Source: Acheta domesticus (Eukaryota > Arthropoda > Insecta > Orthoptera > Gryllidae). From it: DNA of 64,000 nt. The position numbers and the translations under genes were made by a program. Of the stretch, positions 22,125-33,950 are shown piece by piece. The notes below the pieces were generated by a model, which saw only the letters and a list, made by a program, of their open reading frames with translations, had not been told where the DNA came from and searched no databases. Position 1 is the first letter of the stretch, and each line of letters begins with the position of its first letter. The DNA is taken from contig JAHLJT010008756.1 of assembly GCA_031308135.1 (NCBI GenBank), positions 104,311,271 through 104,375,270 of the forward strand, written 5' to 3'.

Positions 22125-23325
22125 GCAGTATTCCATAACATTTGTCACCTCCGACTATTGTACCTATGTTGAAATAGGGCTTCATGTAAATTTTATACTG
22201 TTATTCTAATCGATTATAAACATTGAAGTCAGATACTAATTGATTTTCCTTTGTATTAGTGGTTGTATTTGTAGAGTACAATCCACTATGAGCTTTATAC
22301 AATGTGCCCCCAAAGCCAAAATATTGCTTATAAATTTAGAGACTCTCAAGCAGAGTCAGGGCAATAGTAAACTACGTTTGTTTTTTAAAATGTAATGTTC
22401 GAGCCTTATATTATTCACGCGGTCGGGGCCTTACATTATTCACAAGTCAGAAGTTTTGGTGAGAAAGAAAATTGGAACTTTCTAGATCGCAGTGATCTTC
22501 AAAATACGTGAAATGTCAACAATTGTTTTTGTACAATTAATTTTATTTGTACTACAGATGTAGGTACGTGGATATTTCATTGAAGAGGATCAAAAGAAAA
22601 GGGGATGAGAGAAAAAAAGAAAATACTTGGAAAAGAGTTTGCATTAAAATAATTGTTCAGAAGAAATCATGTCACTGCCAGAAGCAGACTTTTCAAAACC
22701 TAACATGCGAAAATGTTTTAACAGGGACTACTTTATATACTAATCTACGTTGGATTTTGATGCATCGATTTTAACAGTTTGAAAATTTTGATCAAACCGG
22801 GTTTAAAGATCAATATGATGTATCTGAAATGTGGAATATTTGATGTTTCACTAGTTATATTATTTGGTCCCTTTTCCAAACTCTGTGATTGCCCAAAGTA
22901 TATGCACTGTACTTACTTGTATTCCAACAGCAAAAATTATATTTAATATCAGTTTGTAGTCCTATAACGTTCTCATCCAGATCCAACATATTGGCGATTT
23001 TACAACGCATAACTTGACATTACGAAGAGCTATCTCTATTACAAAGGCATGTCAAGAAATTAGAATTAAATTTAGCGAGATGAAGGAAACGGACGCAGTA
23101 AGCTTGACATGTGGAAAAATAATTTTCTTTTTACGACAAGGACGCTCAATTAAGAATTTCGTGACATTAATGTCGCTGTGCGAATGCGCTTCGTCGTGCT
23201 TCGTGCGAGCTCGTCACTGACATGCGGCGCGTCGGTTCTGCTGAGTTTCAGCCCCAGTTGTCGCCACTACTCATTGACCGCTTGTCGCCGCTGCCGTCGC
23301 CATCTCCGTTTTACTTTCTTGCTAA
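22125..23325. other. AT-rich sequence, nothing firmly recognised
   Basis: Two nearby copies of CCTTATATTATTCACG / CCTTACATTATTCACA (about 22405-22445) form a short imperfect duplication. A moderately GC-rich patch lies at 23180-23310. No supported gene. Confidence 0.45.
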
Positions 23326-23329
23326 AAGG

Positions 23330-23760
23330 TAGATAGAAGATTATGTAATGCTGCGCGAAAAAACGGGGAATTTTCGCCAGAAAAACTCTTGCCCCTAGTA
23401 ATGAAAAAGTGGATAAATCCCGTTGCTAAATTTAGAAAAAAATTCTCTAACACGTGGTGTAGCCAGAATCCATGTTTTGTAAGTCCTTGATACCGAAAAA
23501 TCTAATTACGGGGAAATGTCTGTCCATCTGTCAGTCTGTGAACGTTAGCGGCTCTCAGCAAAGCCCTTGGGACATTTCCAAATTTTCAAAACTGATTTTT
23601 CAAAATTGCAAAAGTTCAAGATTTTTTTCAGAGTCTTCCTACAACTAAAACATTAAAGATAAAGATTTTTCCTAATGAAATCTGCTCCTTAGAGATAGAT
23701 TTTGAAATAATGTCCTGTACAATTTTTCGAAATTTTGAATACTTTTCGTGTAATTTTGCG
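23330..23760 (+). mobile_element. Helitron-like repeat, 5' part
   Basis: Starts GATTATGTAATGCTGCGCG and carries GTGGATAAATCCCGTTGCTA, CTAACACGTGGTGTAGCC, and the GTCTGTCCATCTGTC block, all in the order seen in the copy beginning near 33985. The 3' end is missing. Confidence 0.7.
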
Positions 23761-24385
23761 TTCACACATCAACCATCCCTAGACATTTATCTATCCATTC
23801 TATGTATCATCATAATTATTATCATCACCATAGAACATTTAATCAGCTTTCATTACATATACAACTGGTGCAGATTCACACACACCATTATAAATTTTCT
23901 ACTTGAAAACTCTACCCACCATAAGACACCTTTACTCTTTAGTTTTCCTTCATCATTTATACAACTTCCCGTTCACATCCCCATCTCTTATACTTCCCCA
24001 CCTTTCCCTATTAAACTTATTCATCATTACACTTACTGAACGTTCTCCTCCTCATCGTCTCCTCTCCTACAAATGCCCTTCTCATTATCCCTTTATACCC
24101 TTTCCATCCATTATCCAATCACCACCTTCACAAAACATATTTCTCCATTCTTACTCTTCTCTCTAGCATAACCTACTCTTTGACTGCAGCGCTGGCGGCG
24201 ACCTTCCAAGGCACGTCATCATGCAACAATTTTCATACAGCCTTTGCTGTCTACCAAGGCACAGATCCAGGAAGCTCCTTGGCGGAGGGTATATTCCTTG
24301 GAGGGCTCCTTGGCGAAGGTCAATTTTCAGTTCTTGTAAATTATCTCTTGCAATAGGCTACACAAAATGATCAAAATTATATTTC
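23761..24385. other. C/T-rich and AT-rich sequence, no gene
   Basis: About 23930-24160 is pyrimidine-rich on the plus strand, giving two frames of about 90-110 codons rich in Ser, Leu, Phe and Pro with no domain. At 24190-24320 the word CCTTGGCG(G/A)AGG recurs. Confidence 0.4.
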
Positions 24386-24389
24386 ATAA

Positions 24390-25010
24390 TACATTAAACA
24401 GAGTTTACATTTATTATTGATAAAGAGGGGGAATACACTTTCTCTTTCCAAAGGTTGGCCTAAGGTAGTCCCTGGGATTCTCTGGTCAATCTTATCACAG
24501 TTTAAGTAATAAGTAAGTTTATTTACAAAAGCCAGCTCGGCCGCAAATACAAAAGAAAATACAAAGTTGAACAACCTGAAGAAATATACCTCAGCTCGCG
24601 ATGGGTAGTCGTCGCCAGATGTTCTGGAAGAACATGCAGTAGTCGCCAAGACGCTAGAAGAGTCGTCAGAGTTCGAAACAACCGACGTTGTCCGACTTTG
24701 CTGTACTCGCCACTAATGCACCAAAAGCGGTACTGTCCTTAGTTCCTCGCCGGTGAGCTTTTATACGCCCGGGCTGGGCGCGCTATTTAACGCGGCTCCT
24801 CCAGATTGGCTGCGCCGCCGAGGTGCGACGCCAGTGCATGGTGCGTTCGCTGGGGCGGTGGTGCTGTTCCCGAACGCGCTTGCTGAGCGCCGTCTCCCAC
24901 TGGTGCGTTCGCTGGGGCGCGACGAACACCGCCGCAGAGCCCCTTGGCAACACGGACGGCCTTGGCACGAGCCAATAACGTAATGACATGTTAGGCCGAT
25001 TGCTACATTG
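24390..25010 (-). mobile_element. LTR-like promoter block, possible solo LTR
   Basis: Read on the minus strand there is a GC-rich upstream part with an 18-bp direct repeat (CGCCCCAGCGAACGCACC, copies ending near 24838 and 24901). Next come a TATA element (GTATAAAAGCTC near 24758-24769), a transcribed-like stretch with CTGGCGACGACTACCC, and an AATAAA near 24510. Tandem enhancer-like repeats, TATA and polyadenylation signal in this order within about 600 bp are what an LTR looks like. No gag or pol and no confirmed TG...CA ends or target duplication were found. A host TATA promoter is the alternative. Confidence 0.4.
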
Positions 25011-27390
25011 GCGTTTGCCACTATGTTCAGTGCAAAGAGAAATAAGTATAATGCTTAAGAAAATTGTCATTATTGTTATTACTGAGCAAAATTTGCTTTC
25101 CTCAGTTAAACTAAAACACTATAAAATACTTCGCTCTACCTAACAGAAGAATCTGAGTGTAAATACATTGTAAATGCGTACTTGTTATTCTTCAACAACT
25201 TAAGACACACATGTTATTTGAAACTACACATCCTAACTGAAATATGAAAACAAGATGGTCGGAGTTGGCCTAGTTTCAATGACGTCACGCGCCTAGTCCC
25301 AGTTTGTGCCGAGGCTTGTGGTCGAGGCGGTGTTGCCCTTGGTGTCCGTTGCCAGCGGCGAGCAAGTGCGGCAACTACCGCCTCCCCGCGGTAGCTGTCG
25401 CATATTGCATTCTCCCCTGCTATCATCTCCTCTATCTGCTTTAGTTACGCCACATTCCTGCACTCTGCGTTTAGCTCCATCATCCGCACGACCGTTACAT
25501 CCTACCTGACATTCACCATCCACCTACCCACCTACTGTAATACAACTGCCATCTTATTTTCATTTTAATTTAATTGCGCAACGCACACATGTTGCCTTTG
25601 CGCACGTTAGCTCCGTCGGCAAGATAGTGTGTGTTGAGTACATTCAGCCAAAACATCACCCTAAAATAGTCGATCAAATGAAATTCTTGTCAAGACGCTT
25701 AAGTCCAATTGTCAAACTTTGCGTCACAATTTCAACCCAAGTGTATCAAATAAATATATTTTAGACTTACTCATAACTGATATAGATTACGTTTTAGATA
25801 TACAACCATACAGAATTTTTCTTGGCCGTACATACAACTGTCTATTACTTATGAAGTGGTATCACATTTACCTTAAATGATCAATCTGTTAATTAAGTAA
25901 TTAGTAATGTTGATACTTCGAAGTCAAAATTATTGTTTGTAAATTAACCTTTACGCTGTTTTGCATCTCGTTCTTCTACGCAGACTAATAATAACCTAGT
26001 ACATTCTGAGAAGCTCGCTCAAATTAGTCAACAGCCACACCCTCGATGGTGAAAGTAGTTTGGTTAAAATCCTGTAGAATTCGTTTTTTGAGTAATTCGT
26101 GCGCATATCTTTAACTCAAGTCTGATAAAAAATATACATGCCAACATAAGTATTAAATTTGATTAATATGTTTTCTAATAACTCTTAATGGATTTTCTAA
26201 TTATTCAGCATCACGATCTAACTATGCACATGCTCATAGCAAACAAATTAAAGCTAATCATTAAACAATTTGGTACAATGAGAAGATAATATTGTTCGAA
26301 TGACCCACTTCCTGCAGCGCTGTTATCTCTGCTGAGGTGATAATCGAAAAAAAGTTACTAATCGACAATTTGGTGAAGGCTTGAGGCATCACCACAAAGG
26401 AAGTTACCATATGGACAACCCGAGGGATATACGTGAACATGTGGACACCAATGAATAATAAATGCTTTTGATTTGTGATTGGTGAAAGTGGATATAATTA
26501 CTGTAATACTGCAAAAGTCTAGAAAAAGTACATTGATTTTGAAAAAGAATATAATTGTGTAAAAGGACATTGAAAGGTATAAATATGCGTACCCTATTTC
26601 GAGCATTCGTCATTACTAGTTCTAAAGTGAATCTAAGAAACCGAAAAACGATGTATTATGAACGTTTCTTTGAGCACCCTGTCAGTCATTGAATTAGTTA
26701 ATGAATGCTAATTCACTCCTGTTTTTTCCACCCATCATCAGTAGTGAAACACTTTCTTTTATTTCAGAATATTTTTTGCAATGGTTCAATGAGATATCAA
26801 GAATTGCCCTACTTGTTTCATTGTAAGACTGGTGAATATATTTTGAGTTCTATTGAAAGGTGCCATTAACGATTGACTGAACGTTTTAACAAAATATAAT
26901 GAGAACTGCTCTTGCCGTACCATTGCCAAAAAACATGTTTGTATGTTATTTGAAATGATATGGCTTTAATGAAGTATTTTTTATTGTTGTATTATGTTTC
27001 CGTCGGAAAATGTTGGTCAACAAATTCTGCACAATAAAAATATTATTTTCGAAACAAAGAAGCAATTTTATGTGTTTAACTTTTTTCAGAAATAAATTGC
27101 AGGTTCAAATCTTAAAAGTAATTGGTGATGAGTGGGTTACATTCTTAAGTAATAGCATTCGATCAGGGATTCACAATTCGCATACAAAATCTACATAACC
27201 GGTAGTCGAAATTCAGGCCATTTCTCTCCGTTCTCTTGCTGGCAACATTAAAAATTAACGAAAGTTGTCGTCCGCACTTGTATTCATTTTCGACCAACGA
27301 TTACACTTCTTCAAATAGCCGACTATTTTTGTTACACCTTACATGAAGCTCTTTTATTTTCTCGCGAACTTTTTGCGCTGGCTTGGAGTC
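25011..27390. other. AT-rich sequence, no gene
   Basis: A moderately GC-rich patch lies at 25290-25510. The rest is AT-rich. Frames of 60-80 codons have no recognisable domain. Confidence 0.5.
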
Positions 27391-27394
27391 GGTG

Positions 27395-27800
27395 TGATCA
27401 CGCCCTGGGGTCCTCGCGCCTCGCCCGCGTCGTTGCCATCACCGCCATCTTCCCCGGCTCTCCCCGCCCACCCTCGACCCGCTCGCTTCGCTCCACCTGC
27501 TTCTTTACTTCGCCCTTCCCCGCCCCTTCCTATTTCCCAGCGTGCATCTTGCCTCGCCCTTTCCGACCGCCTCACCTCGACCCCCCTTCTCTCGACCTGC
27601 CCACCTCCTCACCCCACCCTGCCCCGCCCCGCTTCCTCCTCTCCTCGCCGCCCACGCCGGACGGTGTCCCCGCCTCGCCGCTCCCCGCCTCTCGCCGCTG
27701 ACGGGCCTGGGCGCCGCGCCGCTTGGCCTCGCCCCATTAGCCATCGCCCGCTTCCCCCCATCGCCCGCATAACTACCCTTGTCGGGCCATGTATAGCCCG
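27395..27800. other. GC-rich CpG island 5
   Basis: C-rich on the plus strand with many CGCC words. A 214-codon frame starting at 27343 is Pro, Ser, Arg and Ala low complexity and opens in AT-rich DNA. CCCCATTAGCCATCGCCC near 27733-27750 is an ATTA core in GC context. The right flank has CCATGTATAGCCCGCGGC and then AT-rich sequence. Confidence 0.7.
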
Positions 27801-29465
27801 CGGCTGTTTGTTTAATAGGGAAATTATAAACTTGTTTTGGCTTCGTCGTAACCTAATTTGTGTGATGAGGCAGCACCCCCCTCTCTTACTCTCTCTCTCT
27901 CTGGCGAGGTACCTCCACCGAACGTCGTTACCGCTAAACAACCTCCGCGCATCTTACAAGCTGCCTTCGGTGTTCGTTCCCCGATAAATAAGTCCTAACG
28001 GTCGTTTTATCTCATTTCCTTACCTCCCGCACGATAATATGAGAATGTATTCCAATTAGTTTTATGAGAAACAACATCAACGATGCAAAGCGTCCGTTCA
28101 GAAGGATTGGCTACTGGCATCTCAATTTGGGTCCGGGAGCCCGCTGTCTTGACCGGCGACCTGTCGAGGTCGATGGCAGTCCATTGCGGAAACAGAAGCT
28201 CATAAGCACTAGGTTCATAAGAAAAGGGGAGGCGTGCTCCTGAAAATTCGTTTGTGTCGGTGCTGAGTCGAGAACTGATCCGTAAACTATAAGTTCCGCA
28301 ATACGATCTTGCAATTGTATTTCCAGTACAATTTAGAACTGGTCTGTAACCTTGTTAGCATTGGAACATTAAAATACAATAAGGTTTGGTTTTTCCGGTA
28401 TTGCTCTCTGTTGTTCCGTTTTTAATAATTTACTCGTCTTTAAAAGTATATTTCAACAAAATTATGGGAGATTGACTTAAAATGATATTGCGCGGGCTTC
28501 TGCAGTCCGAATCGTAATTTAAGATTTCTCTTCACAATCACAGCTCAAAATTATTATTCTGAATCAGAAAATGCGCTACCTTTTTACTCATTAATAAGAT
28601 AGTTGTAATATAATAATTGTTTTCTTACTCATTAATAAGATAGAAAAAAATAATAAGACTCATTTATAGAATAATAGATTTTTCTCATCGAATAAAGCAA
28701 ATTCTCTGAAAATCTACCCTTTTTATTTTATATTTGTTTCATTATTGATTCATATTGTAAATAAATCATTTATATCTCGGAACTCAGTTGCCAGATAATT
28801 GTGAACTTCTTTAGAAAGTGTCTTCAATTTACCTAGTAATGTTGGATTTTTCATTATATAGGTGCGCCAACAAATGTATTAACATACTCGTATTTTTTTG
28901 CTATGTAAATCATGTTTTAAGTGTTGCGTTGAATTGTCTGAAATGAATTATGGATACAAATATAAAGAAAACCAAATGTACAAAGTTAGAAACACCAAAC
29001 TTTGAAACAACTAACATCTCTTTATTTTTCTATTTAAACATTTTGATTTAATCGTTTGGAGATTAACGAACTACAAAACTTAATAATATTATACGTGTAA
29101 TTTTCATTATACCTGTTTTATAATATTTCATTAAATGAAAATAAAATACTTAATGGGAAACTAATTACCCTTTTGTTTTCTTTTCATCATTGGGGTTTTG
29201 AACTGTGAAGTATGATTACCTAATTGTTTGTTTCGGAGGTAAAAAATCTTTAATTATAAACTAGACTACTTCTTTTTACTTCTTAAATATCATTGTCACC
29301 TATATCATATTTAAATATTTTTTAGTTTGCAGATGAGGAAATTTGAAAACGTTTCTTTCCTGCAATATCATTTTTTACTTTATTATTATAAGTTTAGTTT
29401 TTTCGAATTTTATGTGGCCTCAATATGCTACAATTTTATTGGTTAGAATGCAGCAAGTATGACAG
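27801..29465. other. AT-rich sequence, nothing recognised
   Basis: A short (CT)n tract lies near 27882-27902. No gene was recognised. Confidence 0.5.
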
Positions 29466-29470
29466 GCTAA

Positions 29471-30580
29471 GGGAAGACGGGGGCTAGAGTGGACATTTTT
29501 CCGTCAGAATGCTATAACTTAAATTTTTCTTTAATTTAAAGTGCATTCTGTGCCTGCTGCATACTTCAGTATTGACTTTTTACTTTTCCATATTAGCATT
29601 TTTAATATTTTCCTCCTAATTACAATTTAAGTACACTTTTTTAAAAAGATACTTCAACGGCTAGCCCCCCTTGGGGGCTAATATAAACATTCACAAAGAC
29701 GGTTACTTTTTGTTTCATTTATATTTTAACATACACTAGCAAAACATTGCCTTATTTAGAAAGAGTTCTGGAGACTTATCTGTGAGATATAAAGCATACT
29801 TCACAATTTCCTGATATTGCATCTTTGGATTTTCTAACATACGTTATGAAAGAAGGAAGAGTATGAGAATTAAGAAATGAGAAAGAAGGAAGGTAATTAA
29901 TCGTGAAAGATAGTCTTTACTTATTTAGCAGTTATTGTCTACCAAAGGTACAGATTATATTATTAGTCGTTGAATAATTTTCAGAAAAATTACATTTAGT
30001 CTCAGGGCTGCATTGAAACAATATGATACTGTGTCTGAAATGTGAATTAATCATTTATCAAGCTCTCCTAAACAGTGTAGAGTTGGTCATTTAATTAAAA
30101 ATCTTTGCACATGTTTGATTATATTTAGACACACTCTGAACCAAAACTGTAAAATTTTGCTGTTCAATACTGTAGAGTTAGTGTCGGCAGACCTAAATTC
30201 AATATCCACATCTTCATCCTCCATTTTGAAGATTTTATGTCAGTATCACTTTATACTTAAATTGAAAATACTTTTCCTGTGTGCAGAAGATAACTAAAAC
30301 ATCAACTTTTCTTATGAAATACGTTTAAAATCAATATTTTAAGATCAAAACTCTGTACTTAATCTTTTAAAGGAGTCGTAACTTTTTCAAATTCAACCAC
30401 AAACACACTTCCTACCTTTACACAACGACAACTGAAGATCTACTTGCCAAACTAGGCTGGGTTAAAGAAAACTGTGAGACTGTGAAACCTTAGAAATAAT
30501 TTCGAAAGATTACGAGTGTTGCATATGAAATAATTACATTTGTCCACAGTATTCCTCAGTCCACACTAGCCCACCTCTCC
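29471..30580. mobile_element. Possible non-autonomous DNA transposon
   Basis: GGCTAGAGTGGAC at 29482-29494 is matched in inverted orientation by GGCTAGTGTGGAC (minus strand, 30559-30571), with further G-rich similarity outward (GGGAAGACGG and GGAGAGGTGG). The 1.1-kb interior is AT-rich. It contains a short minus-strand frame (PKMQYQEIVKYALYLTDKSP, about 29840-29770) and a perfect hairpin TAGCCCCC / GGGGGCTA at 29662-29680. Superfamily unknown, and no clear target duplication was seen. Confidence 0.35.
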
Positions 30581-30944
30581 TACTTGTAATGTGTTGAAAT
30601 GCAATATATTGCACAGTAATGTTTCGGTACGTCATTTATTTAATACTCACCATTCTGACACATTTATGGCTAGTCAAATACGACGGAAAGTTTGTATGGC
30701 TAAGTAATTGATGGGTATGCTGTGGCATTGTTACTATGCAACTTTATTAAATGAGTAAATTATTCAAAACTTAAGTTACCCGGTCTGGGATGGTCGTGAT
30801 GGTGGCATGTCTTATGTAAATTGTTATTGAAATGCTTCCTCTACATCTACGCCCACATCTACTAATAATATAATGTGAAATGACGTCATATAATTTCACA
30901 TTAACTTTTATCTAAGAGTGTTTTCTATCTTATTTCATTACAGA
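30581..30944. other. AT-rich sequence, nothing recognised
   Basis: No gene or repeat was recognised. Confidence 0.5.
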
Positions 30945-32528
30945 ACTATTGGTGCTACACAATGGCACAGACTTTCCCTTATTCCTTTTCTATTTCCTTT
31001 GGTCTCGGCTAGCTAATCGGACTTGACACATACTCTTGCCAGTTGCCATCTATCGCAGCCCAAACTACTTTTTTTGACATTTTATTAAAATTTCGGTTTC
31101 CTAATAGAACGGAAATATTATTTTAAGAATACGAAAGAACAGTAAAATTTCCTCCTGTATGGCAATTTTCTTCGAAAAATTTGGAGCCGTTTTTAAGAAA
31201 AAATGGCATTTAAGCGCTACTGCAAATGAAATTTGAAGTTTATTTCACAGGAATCTTTTGTGATTTCGAAAAACTTGATTTGAAGTCATTTAAAGCATAT
31301 ACAGTCACAAATACAATAGTGTTTACAAATTGCTGGAAATGTGCATATTAACGGTGGGAGAGATCTTTCAAAACATTTACATTTGTGTAATTTCATATTA
31401 AATATTTGTGAACTCATATTAAAGAGTGCAATTTGCACAATCTGATCGAAAAGTATGAAGAAAAAAATTGTAGCCATTTATGTGAAAATGACGTTTGGGC
31501 GTTTCTGAAAATGCGAAATTTTAAGCTAGTTTTCATAGAAAATGGTTGAGTTTTCGAGAAACTTTATTTGACATTCTTTGAAGCACATGTACTCATAAGT
31601 ATAAACATGTGAGCAAATCGCCGCTAATGTAGATATTAACGACGTAAAAATCAAGTCAAAAATAACATTTTTGTAGTTTTTGATAAAACAAAAGAATAGA
31701 GCAATATGACGTTAATGTCATCTCATAGAGTACATTTAGCTTTATCCGTATCAAACGTTTAAAGAAAAAAATTGGAGCCGTTTCTGAGAAAGTAAGGTTG
31801 TATTTTTTTAAATTGTACATATTGCACGTAATATTTCGTAAAAAGTAATAATATTATTAAAACAATATTTCTCACCTTATTGAAAGAACTCACAACGAAG
31901 AACAAATTTTATTTTAAAGATAAATCTCTATCTTCAATTATGTAATTGTAAGAAAACGCCGAAAAAAATTCACACTTTTGCAACTTTCGAAAATTCAGAG
32001 TAATTCGTAAAATTCGGATCTACGCCACCTTTTTAAGTGTCTATTCTTACAAGAAATTTATAGAAAAAATTTGGAGCTGTTTTTGAGAAAATTTTGAAAA
32101 TGTCCGGGGAGCTTCATGTAAAGTACCTCCAAATTTTGAAGGAAGTTTTTCAATATCGCGGCCCCTCGAGTAGAACCAGATCGACAGGCGAGTATTCGTT
32201 TCGGAAGAAATCGTACATATGGTGTAGGGGCTAGTGTTGTTCACAGACACAGGACGGACGGACTTTTTGCTTTCATTTGGTTTTTCGGCATGAAGGACGC
32301 ACAAATCATGAATTCTGGTTACACCACGTGATACACTGGTTTCACCACGTGAGGATTTTTTTTAATTTACCAACTGGATTTATACATTTTTTTGTTATTA
32401 CGGCCCAGCAATGAATTTTTTCTGCCAAAAATTCGCCATGTTTTTTTCGATTTCGCCATTTGCGCAGCACTACATAACTTTCCCTATACTCTTATATTAC
32501 TACTGTATACGTACGTATACGGGAATGT
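30945..32528 (-). mobile_element. Helitron-like repeat, nearly full length
   Basis: Read on the minus strand it begins at CCCGTATACGTACGTATACA (about 32526-32504), then TATAGGGAAAGTTATGTAGT, TGCTGCGC and AACACGTGGTG. It passes through several degenerate internal units with AAACGGCTCCAAATTTTTTC, and ends GGGAAAGTCTGTGCC, GTGTAGCACC, AATAGT (30950s). The final CTAG is mutated to ATAG. No protein domain is visible, so it is a non-autonomous element of about 1.6 kb, inverted relative to the copy at 33951-35115. Confidence 0.6.
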
Positions 32529-33515
32529 AAAAATTACGAAAGCACTAATGACCATGGTATAAAATACATGAAAAAAAACTTGTTTCATCCTATCTTCAAA
32601 CTTTACGGCGCATGATGTTATCATATGCAATATATTGTCAGTATCAATAAAAATAACCAGCTGAAGAGATGGCAATTTTCGAAACAAATTACAATAAAGT
32701 TTAGGTAACAAAAAATATGTACTGATGAGTTAATAGAACGCTCCTTAGAATGATGGATTTTTGAAGACGTCAAATTCGAAAGAGTAGAATAAAACTTTTG
32801 CGTGAGAATTTAGAAGCTATGCTCTCTTGATCAGTTGTTTCCGTTTTTACAATGGCGGCTCCACAACGGAAATCAGAGTTTACCTCATTTTGTTTTCACT
32901 TCCATTGATGACTCAGCCATTTGAATCCACCGCCCTCAACAGAAACGACAATTCTGCAAACACATGGATCTCCCGGTCAAGAAGAAAACCAGAATAAGGC
33001 AGACAGGGAAAAGAAGGAAATAAGGTCGGGTAGTTTGAGAATGTCCTTACATTTTTATTTTTGTCTTTTGTTTAATTAGACTTTCTGTTTCTCTGAATAA
33101 GTTCTCTGAACAGAAATGAAAGTTTCTCTATTTCAACGAAAGAAAAAATATTCGTTTGAGATGTAATCTCTACCACTGTTCCTTTTTAAAATTATATAAG
33201 CCTGCCAATGTATATGAATTTCTGTTTATTTTTCTCTGATACGCTTTTAAATCGAGCTTGTCAATGCCCTCATCGGGGATCTTCATTACTGTTATAATTT
33301 TACATTTAGTCTATGTATTCGTATCATAACTCCAGCAGAATTACATTGACAAACAACTGACATTGAACAAGCCCTAAAATTTCCAGTAACATATACCCAT
33401 CACACCATCTACAGCTTTCCCTTCCGTCACAGGATGTCGCCAAGCTTTTGGTATCGTGACCGTTCATGCTCTTGGAGCATGATCGCGTCGTATGTATAGG
33501 GTGTCGATCGTGTAG
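32529..33515. other. Spacer between two inverted repeat copies
   Basis: AT-rich sequence with no recognised gene. It separates the head-to-head Helitron-like copies. Confidence 0.5.
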
Positions 33516-33519
33516 TATC

Positions 33520-33612
33520 TTTTGGCAGATCCACAGATGAAACCGAGTTTGAACCCGCGAACTTGGGTATAACACTCCGACACGCTAACCGTTACACAAT
33601 CGACGCCACTCG
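33520..33612 (-). mobile_element. tRNA-like SINE head (family B)
   Basis: The minus strand reads GTGGCGTCGATTGTGTAACG, GTTAGCGTGTCGG, and, after a spacer, GCGGGTTCAAACTCGG. The last contains a B-box (GGTTCAAACTC). The layout and the TAACGGTTAGCGT region resemble a tRNA D-arm. A body of about 130 bp may follow on the minus side. Confidence 0.5.
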
Positions 33613-33627
33613 CTTATCACTCTCACT

Positions 33628-33770
33628 AGTCTTATCACACAAGTTCGGAGCTTGTCCCGTCTGGGGCGGTGCCCCGCTGGTGGGAAAATGGCTGGAGAAA
33701 ATCTCGCAAGTCGACTAGTATGTCGACGCCGGATCTCGCCATTTTGAGGGAGAACATTACTGAGACCTCG
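33628..33770 (+). mobile_element. SINE family A, body fragment
   Basis: CGGAGCTTGTCCCGTCTGGG, GCGGTGCCCCGCTGGTGGG and GTATGTCGACGCCGGATCTC correspond in order to about 3925-4035 of the full copy at 3621-4145. Both the head and the tail are missing. Confidence 0.65.
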
Positions 33771-33950
33771 TGAAAAAACAACAACAAAACAATAAGTACT
33801 ACACTTACGGGATTACAACTCGCCGAGCTGTCGGGCGGAGAGGAGGTGTTGTGTTTGGAAGGGCTTGCTGCCCGCGCGCGAGATCTTTTTAATTAGCGAG
33901 AGTTTTCTTCACCACATGTGTAGTTCACTTCAATCGTATCGTGTTTTTAC
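33771..33950. other. Unassigned spacer
   Basis: A short moderately GC-rich patch lies at 33810-33885. No gene. Confidence 0.4.

Noticed and set aside
23761..24166. Plus frames of 87-109 codons rich in Ser, Leu, Phe and Pro
   Set aside because: They come from a pyrimidine-rich tract. No signal peptide, domain or splice context was convincing.
33324..33575. An 83-codon minus frame with several Cys residues
   Set aside because: It overlaps the tRNA-like SINE head and its downstream body.
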